Source: Hyphomicrobiales bacterium (GTDB lineage Bacteria; Pseudomonadota; Alphaproteobacteria; Rhizobiales; Beijerinckiaceae). From it: DNA of 17,435 nucleotides. This document shows, piece by piece, positions 1 through 6,182 of this stretch. Numbering within the stretch: the first letter of the stretch is position 1; every line of letters starts with the position of its first letter. Location of the stretch: the NCBI GenBank assembly GCA_025363375.1, contig JANYDZ010000256.1, positions 1-17,435 of the forward strand. The letters run 5' to 3'. Position numbers and translations under genes: made by a program. The notes beneath the pieces are model-generated. The model made no database searches, was not told the origin of the DNA, and saw only the letters and a program-made list of their open reading frames with translations.

Positions 1-2269
1 GTGCGCATCGAGACGCGCACGGGCGACACGTCCGCCTCCAAACGCCAGCGGCAGCGGCGCGATCCCCCCGACATTCTGCTGACGACGCCGGAGCAGCTCG
101 CGCTGCTGTTGGCCAGCGCCGACGCCTTCACCCTGTTCGCCACGCTCAGGCGCGTGATTCTGGATGAATTGCACGCCGTCGTCACGTCGAAACGCGGCGA
201 TCTGCTGGCGCTCGATCTGGCGCGGCTGCGCGCGATTGCGCCGGGAATGACAATGGTGGGACTTTCCGCGACCGTGCGCGATCCCGACGAACTCAGGCGC
301 TGGCTGGTCCCGCAGCGCCCCGACAAGCCGGCGCCCATGGCGGCTCCCATGGCGGCGCTCGTCACGGCGCCGCCCGGAGCGCCCGCGGATTTGTCCATGC
401 TGGACACCCGCGAACGCCTGCCCTGGGCCGGCCACGGCGGCGCGCATGCGATCGACGAAATCTACGAGCGCGTCAAGGCCGCGCGGATGACGTTGATTTT
501 CGTCAACACGCGCGCGCAAGCCGAAGCGGTGTTCCAGCAGCTCTGGCATGTGAACGAGGATTCGCTCGCCATCGCCCTGCATCACGGCTCGCTCGACGCG
601 GGCCAGCGCCGCCGCGTCGAAACCGCCATGTCCGAAGGCCGGCTCAAGGCCGTCGTCTGCACATCCACCCTCGATCTCGGCATCGACTGGGGCGATGTCG
701 ATCTCGTCGTCAATGTCGGCGCGCCCAAAGGCGCGAGCCGGCTGTTGCAGCGCATCGGCCGCGCCAACCACAGGCTGGACGAATCCTCGCGCGCGCTGCT
801 TGTCCCCGCCAACCGCTTTGAAGTGCTGGAATGCCGCGCCGCCATCGACGCGGCGAATGAAGGCGCGCAGGACACGCCGCCGGCGCGCACCGGCGGGCTC
901 GATGTTTTGTGCCAGCATATTCTCGGCATGGCCTGCGCCGCGCCCGTCGATCCCGAAGCGCTGCGCGCGGAGGTGATTTCCGCGGAGCCCTATGCCCAAC
1001 TCACGCGGGAGAACTTCAACGCGGCGCTCGCCTTTGTCGCCAACGGCGGCTACGCGCTGCAAAGCTACGACCGCTTCGCCAAAATCAAACGCCGGCAGGA
1101 CGGGTTGTGGCGCATCGCCCACCCGAAGGTCGCCCAGGCCTATCGGATGAACGTCGGTACGATCATCGAGTCCGACATGTTGAAGGTGCGGCTCACGCGG
1201 GGGCGCGGGGTCGATGTATTATCCCGCCGTTCTCGCCGGCGCCGGCGCGGCGAACGCGCCCTACACGGGCCGGGTGACGCGCGGCGGTCGGGTGCTGGGC
1301 GAGATCGAAGAATACTTTCTGGAAATGCTGGCGCCCGGCGACACGTTCCTGTTCGGCGGCGAAATTCTCGCGCTGGTCGGCATCGTCGAGAACGAGGCGC
1401 ATGTGGCGCGCGCGCGGTCGGACGCGCCAAAAGTGCCGTCGTACGCCGGCGGGAAATTCCCGCTTTCCACCTATCTCGCCGCGCGCGTGCGAAGGATTCT
1501 CAGCGCGCCGGAAAGCTGGAAGGAACTGCCCGCGCAGGTGGCGGAATGGCTGAAGCTGCAACAACAAAAATCCCTGCTGCCGCCGTTCGACAAGCTGCTC
1601 GTCGAAACCTTTCCGCGCGGCGGAAAATTCTATCTCGTCGCCTATCCCTTCGAAGGCCGGCTCGCGCATCAAACCCTGGGCATGCTGCTGACGCGGCGCA
1701 TGGAGCGCATGGGGCTGAAGCCCCAGGGCTTTGTCGCCAACGAATACGCGCTCGCCGTCTGGGCGCTGGCGGACGTCGGCGCGCGCGCGCAAAAAGGCCT
1801 GTACAGCATGGCGGCGCTTTTCGACGAGGACATGCTCGGCGACGATCTCGAGGAATGGCTGCAGGAATCGGCGCTGATGAAGCGCACGTTCCGCAATTGC
1901 GCGATCATCTCGGGACTCATCGAACGGCGTTTTCCGGGCAAGGAAAAGACTGGACGACAGGTGACGATTTCGACCGACCTCGTCTACGACGTGCTGCGCC
2001 GGCACGAACCCGGGCACATCCTGTTGCGCGCGGCGCGCGAGGACGCGACGACGGGACTGCTCGACCTGGCGCGCCTCGCGGACATGCTGACGCGCGTGCG
2101 CGGAAAAATCGCCCACAAGCATCTGGAGCGCATTTCGCCTCTCGCAGTGCCCGTCATGCTGGAGATTGGCCGCGAGCCGGTTTACGGCGAGGCGCAGGAT
2201 GCGATTTTGGCGGAGGCGGCCGGGAGTCTGGTGGAGGAGGCGATGGGCGGAGCGATGGGCGGAACTTGA
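1..2269 (+). CDS. lhr: Ligase-associated Lhr-type DEXH-box helicase, 5'-truncated by the window, one frameshift
   Basis: This is an ATP-dependent superfamily 2 DNA helicase of the ligase-associated Lhr group, which acts in DNA repair with an ATP-dependent ligase, an MBL-fold exonuclease and PdeM. Numbering from base 1, residues 22-32 hold motif Ia (ILLTTPEQL), 55-58 the Walker B box DELH, 88-91 motif III LSAT and 250-258 motif VI (QRIGRANHR). The Walker A part lies before the window, so the GTG at base 1 is not the real start. Frame 1 carries the helicase core and winged-helix part to about base 1200. The rest (GRVLGEIEEYF onward, the Lhr C-terminal domain) continues in frame 2 and stops with TGA at 2267-2269. 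One surplus base in the G-run 1199-1203 or 1207-1210 would join the two. GC-rich third positions follow frame 2 after about 1208. Family assignment is firm. Whether the shift is real is open. Confidence 0.9.
1199..1213 (+). other. Apparent frameshift site in lhr (G-runs GGGGG and GGGG)
   Basis: The conserved helicase frame ends in RLTRGRG and then becomes an arginine-rich run unlike any Lhr, while the +1 frame gives a normal Lhr C-terminal domain. Removing one G from 1199-1203 yields RLTRGAGSMYYPAVLAG and continues without a break to the stop. This fits an assembly or sequencing error in a homopolymer, a recent mutation, or (least likely) slippage. An ATG at 1214 in the second frame could in principle allow separate translation of the C-terminal part, but no good ribosome-binding site precedes it. 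Confidence 0.75.
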
Positions 2270-2291
2270 CGCCTCAAGCAAATGGATCCAT

Positions 2292-2317
2292 ATTCTGACT
2301 ATAATTCAAGTCAGAAT
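2292..2317 (+). promoter_or_regulatory. Palindromic operator and -10 box of the toxin-antitoxin operon
   Basis: ATTCTGACT (2292-2300) and AGTCAGAAT (2309-2317) form a perfect 9-bp inverted repeat with an 8-nt spacer. TATAAT (2300-2305) lies at its centre and would serve as a -10 box; no convincing -35 box lies 17 bp upstream. Phd/VapB-type antitoxins bind such palindromes to repress their own operon, so this is the expected autoregulatory site. Transcription from here would start near 2312, downstream of an in-frame ATG at 2282, which argues against that start for the antitoxin. Confidence 0.7.
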
Positions 2318-2326
2318 GATTTCACC

Positions 2327-2605
2327 ATGTCTACAATCCGCCCCGACCAAATGTCCTGGCCCGTCCAGGAAGCCAAGGCGCGCTTCAGCGAATTGCTGGA
2401 CACTTGCCAGAGCGATGGGCCGCAGGTCGTCACCCGCCACGGGCGGGAATTGGCGGTTCTCGTTGCCGCCAGCGAATGGCGCAGGCTGTCCACGGCAAGC
2501 CGCCGGACGCTCAAGCAGCTCCTTCTGAGCGACGAGGCGCGCGGCGATATTCCGATTCCGGCGCGGGGAAAACTGAAATGGCGGGCGCCGCCGAACCTGA
2601 GTTGA
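2327..2605 (+). CDS. Phd/YefM (VapB)-family antitoxin
   Basis: This 92-residue antitoxin is expected to bind and neutralise the PIN toxin encoded 9 nt downstream and to repress the operon through its N-terminal DNA-binding fold. The Phd/YefM signature WPVQEAKARFSELLD is at residues 11-25, followed by PQVVTRHGRELAVLVAASEW, the usual beta strands of the fold. The charged, proline-rich C-terminal tail (IPIPARGKLKWRAP) would wrap the toxin. I chose the ATG at 2327 because the operator and -10 box lie just upstream. ATG 2351 (MSWPVQ) is a shorter alternative that matches the common family start, and neither has a strong ribosome-binding site. The module lies between lhr and pdeM, an unusual place. 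It is intact, with no frameshift. Confidence 0.9.
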   Translation: MSTIRPDQMSWPVQEAKARFSELLDTCQSDGPQVVTRHGRELAVLVAASEWRRLSTASRRTLKQLLLSDEARGDIPIPARGKLKWRAPPNLS

Positions 2606-2614
2606 GGCGGGCGC

Positions 2615-3019
2615 GTGTATCTGCTCGACACGAACGTCATTTCGGAACTGCGCCGCGCGCGTCCACATGGCGCCGTTCTCAAGTGGCTGCGGGCCACGGA
2701 TGACGCGCAATTGCACCTGAGCGCGGTCACTATTGGCGAAATCCAGAGCGGCATCGAGATCACGCGTGAAAATGACGCGCTCCGCGCGGACGAATTGAGC
2801 CGTTGGCTGGCCGAGGTTGAACAGACATGGAATGTCTTGCCAATGAACGGCGCTTGCTTTCGCGCCTGGGCCCTGTTGATGCGCCGGCGCTCCGCGGTCC
2901 ACGCCGACGACGCCATGATCGCCGCGACGGCGCTGACGCACGGGCTGAAAGTTGCGACGCGAAACGTGCGGGACTTCGCGCCGTTCGGCGTCGATGTGAT
3001 TGATCCATTTGCGGAGTAA
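2615..3019 (+). CDS. vapC: VapC/FitB-type PIN-domain ribonuclease toxin
   Basis: This 134-residue PIN-domain toxin would be a magnesium-dependent endoribonuclease that blocks translation when free of its antitoxin. The acidic catalytic residues are visible: D5 in LLDTNVISEL, E42 in IGEIQSG, D98/D99 in HADDAMIAATA, and D120 in TRNVRDF. The TRNxxDF block and the C-terminal DP-F motif are typical of the FitB/VapC branch. Length is normal for the family. The start is GTG 2615, preceded by GAGGCGG at 2604-2610, which overlaps the antitoxin stop, so the two genes are probably translationally coupled. The target RNA cannot be read from the sequence. All catalytic residues are present, so it should be active. 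Confidence 0.93.
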   Translation: MYLLDTNVISELRRARPHGAVLKWLRATDDAQLHLSAVTIGEIQSGIEITRENDALRADELSRWLAEVEQTWNVLPMNGACFRAWALLMRRRSAVHADDAMIAATALTHGLKVATRNVRDFAPFGVDVIDPFAE

Positions 3020-3066
3020 ACGAATCCGTGTATCCGCGTGGACGTTCTCTCGATCCCGGAAACACC

Positions 3067-3810
3067 ATGCAGGCGGCCTATCACGTTCCCCGGACATCTA
3101 TCGCCGCCGATCCAGATGCACGGCTCGCCGCCGCGCACCATTTCGCCGTCGCCGGCGCATCGCTTCGCGCCGATCCCGCAGGCGCGTTGTTCGACGAAGC
3201 CGCGCGCACGCTGATCGTCGCCGACCTGCACCTTGAGAAGGGATCGGCCTTCGCGGAACGGCGCGTTTTCCTGCCGCCTTACGACACGGCGGCGACATTG
3301 GCGCGGCTGGCGCTCGTCGTCGCGCGCCACGCGCCGCGCGTGGTCGTGGCCCTGGGCGATTCCTTCCACGACCCGCGCGCCGGCGCGCGCATGGGCGAGG
3401 CCGACCGCGACGCCTTGCGCGCCCTGCAGGCGGGACGCGAGTGGATATGGATCGCCGGCAATCACGACCCCGCGCCGCCGCAATGCCTCGGGGGCGACGC
3501 CATGGCGGAATTGCGAATGGGCGCGTTGGTCCTGCGCCACGAACCGCGCGCGGGCGCGCAACCGGGCGAGATCGCCGGGCATCTGCACCCCGCGGCAAAG
3601 GTCGTCTCGAAGACGGGCTCGCTGCGGCGGCGCTGTTTCGTCGAGGATGGAACGCGCTGCGTCATGCCGGCTTTTGGCGCCTTCGCGGGCGGGTTGAATT
3701 TTCGCGACGAGGCCTTCGCACCGCTGTTTGGCGCGCGCGCCGTCCACGCGCATGTGCTGGGGCGCGCGCGCGTGTTTCGCGTGCCGCAAGACAATTGCCG
3801 ACCCGATTGA
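3067..3810 (+). CDS. pdeM: Ligase-associated DNA damage response endonuclease PdeM
   Basis: This is a 247-residue calcineurin-like metallophosphoesterase that is usually coded with Lhr helicase and an ATP-dependent DNA ligase in bacterial repair operons. The metal-binding motifs are in order: DLHLEKG at 53-59, GDSFHD at 97-102, GNHD at 131-134, H158 in LRHEP, and GHLHP at 171-175. The segment LPPYDTAATL (69-78) is characteristic of the PdeM group. I prefer ATG 3067, with a GGA-type ribosome-binding site 6 nt upstream, over GTG 3028, which would add 13 weakly supported residues. The gene begins 47 nt after vapC, so it may be transcribed from the toxin-antitoxin promoter or from lhr read-through. 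It ends 3 nt from the stop of the convergent gene. Confidence 0.92.
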   Translation: MQAAYHVPRTSIAADPDARLAAAHHFAVAGASLRADPAGALFDEAARTLIVADLHLEKGSAFAERRVFLPPYDTAATLARLALVVARHAPRVVVALGDSFHDPRAGARMGEADRDALRALQAGREWIWIAGNHDPAPPQCLGGDAMAELRMGALVLRHEPRAGAQPGEIAGHLHPAAKVVSKTGSLRRRCFVEDGTRCVMPAFGAFAGGLNFRDEAFAPLFGARAVHAHVLGRARVFRVPQDNCRPD

Positions 3811-3813
3811 ATG

Positions 3814-4308
3814 TCACGGCGGCGGCGCATTGCGGCGAAAGCCGCTCGCCTTCTCCATTTCGCCGAGGCTGCGGCGCAGCCGCGGCGGGACGGCGGCTCC
3901 ATCGACCGGCTTGAAATCGCCCGCGGCGCGCGTGTTGCCCGCGCCGTTGAAAACCCGAAAGCCCTGGTCGGTCACCACGACGTCGCCGGGCTGCAAAGTG
4001 TCGTCGGCCACGAAATCCTCGATCCTGCCGTCGCTTTGCCGCAGGCGCGCCCGTTCGGCGTTGCGTTGCGCCAGGGCGAGCATCGCCCGACAGGCGAACG
4101 CTGCGTAATTTTTGCGGGAGGTTTCGACCCGCGCTTGCCATTCTCCGGGTGTCGCGGGCGATCCGGCGAGCGTTTCCACGGAGGGGCAGGATGCCGGCGC
4201 TTCAGGCGCGGCGCGCAGCGGAGCAGCGTATAGGGCGGCAAGCGAAAATGCCGCCGCCGCGAAGCCGGCCCCGCAAGAACCTGTCGAGACGATCACATAC
4301 GCGCCCAT
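3814..4308 (-). CDS. Small exported protein of unknown function
   Basis: I do not recognise a family for this 164-residue protein. A hydrophobic N-terminal stretch (residues 14-34, ending LRAAPEA) looks like a Sec signal peptide with cleavage near residue 34. C12 lacks a lipobox context, so it is probably not a lipoprotein. The mature part has two cysteines (C41, C73) that could form a disulfide in the periplasm. A central block, GRIEDFVADDTLQPGDVVVTDQGFRVF written in two parts as GRIEDFVADDTLQPGD (94-109) and VVVTDQGFRVF (110-120), looks like a compact beta domain. I chose ATG 4308; ATG 4338 is possible but adds residues before the signal peptide. The gene follows the TIGR02186 gene on the same strand after 70 nt and may belong to its operon. 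An opposing + strand reading frame is taken as a shadow. Confidence 0.72.
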   Translation of the reverse strand: MGAYVIVSTGSCGAGFAAAAFSLAALYAAPLRAAPEAPASCPSVETLAGSPATPGEWQARVETSRKNYAAFACRAMLALAQRNAERARLRQSDGRIEDFVADDTLQPGDVVVTDQGFRVFNGAGNTRAAGDFKPVDGAAVPPRLRRSLGEMEKASGFRRNAPPP

Positions 4309-4339
4309 CGAGGGATGGTGGCCCCGCCCCGCCGGCAAG

Positions 4340-4378
4340 TCAATTCAGGACTTCGATTCAGGGCATCAATTCAGGGCT
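4340..4378. repeat. Three tandem copies of a 13-bp repeat abutting the TIGR02186 stop codon
   Basis: The + strand reads TCAATTCAGGACT (4340-4352), TCGATTCAGGGCA (4353-4365), TCAATTCAGGGCT (4366-4378), then a partial copy TCAATCG that holds the reverse complement of the TIGR02186 stop codon at 4379-4381. The copies differ at one to three positions. The array fills the gap between two - strand genes and so lies in the transcript right after the stop. Confidence 0.9.
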
Positions 4379-5143
4379 TCAATCGCGCCGGAACACCGCG
4401 CTCGCCAGCCAGCCGAAGAACAACGCCACAACCGATGTGAATATCCCGTAGGAAAGCTCCATCTCCCGCGCGGCGATGCTGAAGGCCTGTTCGACGCCCG
4501 CCTTGGTGACGACAAAACCCTGCTCCTTGCGCGCCAGCAAGGCGCCGTCGGCGAACAACGCGAGATCGACATTGTATTCTCCGAGCGGCGCGCGTCCGGG
4601 AATTTCGATGCGCGCCTGGATCACATTCGGAGTCACGAAACGCACGCCCGAATCGTTGGACGCAAACAGCCCTTCGCGGCGGCGCAGGCGCTCGAGCGCG
4701 GCGCGGAATTCCGGCGACTCCGCCGCGCGCGAGCGCGATTGTTCGGGAATGAGGGTGTCAACGCCGATGCGGTGGCGCACGCGCAGACCCTCCTGCACGA
4801 TGGCGTCGAGGGGCCGGTTCGACAGAACCGAGATGAAGGCCGGCACCGCGATATATTTGCGTTGATCCAGATTGAGCCAGAGCGGTCCAAGCGGCAGCTT
4901 TTCCCATACGTTGACGGCGCCGCGCGGACCGCGCACCGTCACCACCGCGTCGTAGGCGGCGGCGCGCGGCACGGTCATGGCGTCGCGCTCGACGACGCCG
5001 ACGAGCGAAACCACCGCGCCGGTGAAATTCGAGCGGATGGCGATGCGGTCGGCGCCCAGCGACACGACCAGGTCTTCGGCGCCCGCCCGCGACGCGCCCG
5101 CAAAGCCCAGCGTGACGAGACAAAGGCGGCGCCAGAACTTCAT
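4379..5143 (-). CDS. TIGR02186 family (Alph_Pro_TM) membrane-anchored protein
   Basis: This 254-residue protein belongs to an alphaproteobacterial family of unknown function (TIGR02186, putative transmembrane protein) that is typically encoded beside a TauE/SafE permease. Residues 1-22 are a signal peptide (cleavage after SRAGA). The body is a large beta-rich periplasmic domain with ITVRGP-like and family-typical motifs such as VVTVRGPRGAVNVWEK (67-82) and SNRPLDAIV (108-116). A single C-terminal helix (about 232-250, ending FRRD) anchors it in the inner membrane. Its ATG overlaps the TauE stop codon in an ATGA arrangement, so translation is coupled and the two products are probably stoichiometric. 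A role as periplasmic partner of the permease is inference. Family call is confident; function is not known. Confidence 0.88.
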   Translation of the reverse strand: MKFWRRLCLVTLGFAGASRAGAEDLVVSLGADRIAIRSNFTGAVVSLVGVVERDAMTVPRAAAYDAVVTVRGPRGAVNVWEKLPLGPLWLNLDQRKYIAVPAFISVLSNRPLDAIVQEGLRVRHRIGVDTLIPEQSRSRAAESPEFRAALERLRRREGLFASNDSGVRFVTPNVIQARIEIPGRAPLGEYNVDLALFADGALLARKEQGFVVTKAGVEQAFSIAAREMELSYGIFTSVVALFFGWLASAVFRRD

Positions 5144-6066
5144 CGCGCGGTCTCCGTGGGCGTGGCGAGGAAGGGCTCCCGCGGGGGAATGACGAGATCG
5201 CGTCCGATGCGAAGCGCCACCGCGAGCACCAGCAGCGCCAGCAGGAAGCGGAAGGTTTCCGCCCGCAATCCAGCCCCGGCGCGCGCGCCAAACTGCGCGC
5301 CAAAGACGCCGCCAAGAATAAGCAGACTCGCCAGCACGATATCGACGGACTGGTTTGTCGTGGCGTGCAAAATCGTCGCGGCGATCATGGAAAATAAAAT
5401 CTGGAATTGGCTCGTGCCCGCGACCAGCGCCGTCGGCACGCGGAAAATGTAGATCATCGCGGGCACAAGTATGAAGCCGCCGCCGATGCCCAGCACCGCG
5501 CCGGCGAAGCCGATGAACAGCGCCAGCGCCAGCAACGGAATCACGCTGATATAGAGGCCCGAACGCGGAAACCGCATTTTCAGGGGCAGGCCTTCGTACC
5601 AATGATGGCGTCCGCCCCGCCTGACCTTTCTGGTCTTGCCGGAGCGGGCGTTCAACATGGCGCGCACGCTTTCGCCGAGCATGAGGACGCCGGTGCCGCC
5701 GAGCAGAATGACGTAGGAAATCGTGATGAAGGTTTCGAGTTGGCCGACGCGGCGCAGCGAATTGAAAAACAGCACGCCCAGCAGCGTGCCAAGCAGACCG
5801 CCCGCCAGCAACAGCGATCCCATCCGCAGATCGAGCGCTCCGCGCCGCCAGTAAAACAGCGCGGCGGTCGTCGATGTCGCAGTGATCTGCGCCGATTGCG
5901 ACGCCACGGCCACCGCGGGCGGAATGCCGATGAAAATCAGCAACGGCGTCATCAGGAACCCGCCGCCGACGCCGAACATGCCGGAAATGAAGCCGACGGC
6001 CATGCCCATCCCGATCAGCAACAGGACGTCGATGGGCAGTTCCGCAATGGGCAGATAGATTTGCAA
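5140..6066 (-). CDS. TauE/SafE family sulfite/anion exporter permease
   Basis: This 308-residue inner-membrane protein is a TauE/SafE-type permease; members export sulfite, sulfoacetate or other organic anions. It has the two-fold internal repeat of the family: GVGGGFLMTP at 32-41 and GIGGGFILVP at 193-202, each followed by a conserved Ser/Gln helix (ASQSAQ 55-60, GTSQFQ 217-222). About eight hydrophobic helices are visible. A basic loop (about 133-170, with RSGKTRKVRRGGRHH) separates the halves and would be cytoplasmic. The gene leads a - strand operon with TIGR02186 through a 4-nt overlap. The true substrate cannot be told from sequence. The soxCD-type sulfite dehydrogenase about 5 kb away makes sulfite plausible but does not prove it. 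The ribosome-binding site is weak (GGGGCGG). Confidence 0.92.
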   Translation of the reverse strand: MQIYLPIAELPIDVLLLIGMGMAVGFISGMFGVGGGFLMTPLLIFIGIPPAVAVASQSAQITATSTTAALFYWRRGALDLRMGSLLLAGGLLGTLLGVLFFNSLRRVGQLETFITISYVILLGGTGVLMLGESVRAMLNARSGKTRKVRRGGRHHWYEGLPLKMRFPRSGLYISVIPLLALALFIGFAGAVLGIGGGFILVPAMIYIFRVPTALVAGTSQFQILFSMIAATILHATTNQSVDIVLASLLILGGVFGAQFGARAGAGLRAETFRFLLALLVLAVALRIGRDLVIPPREPFLATPTETAR

Positions 6067-6182
6067 GGCGCCGCCCCTATCAACGAGGCCGCGCGCGACG
6101 CGGCGACTTCACAAAGCGCACAGACGCCCCGGGGTCAACATTGTCCATCCGAAAAAGGGCGGTCCTGAGGCGGCCCCTGGCG

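Noticed and set aside
2266..2296. TTGACG (2266-2271) and TATTCT (2291-2296) as a promoter for the toxin-antitoxin operon
   Set aside because: The 19-bp spacer is long and TATAAT at 2300-2305 is a better -10 box, though no good -35 accompanies it.
2311..3789. 492-codon open frame on the - strand opposite the antitoxin, VapC and PdeM
   Set aside because: All three + strand genes have clear catalytic or fold motifs; this is a GC-driven shadow frame.
3811..4233. 140-codon open frame on the + strand directly after pdeM
   Set aside because: The opposite strand encodes a protein with a plausible signal peptide and ordered domain, which is the better reading.
4112..5452. 446-codon open frame on the + strand opposite TIGR02186 and TauE
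   Set aside because: It is antisense to two recognised families and its translation has no domain.
6120..6180. Possible terminator after the podJ-like gene (GC-rich stretch followed by TTTTT on the - strand)
   Set aside because: The arms GGGGCCGCC and GGACCGCCC do not pair well, so the hairpin is not supported.
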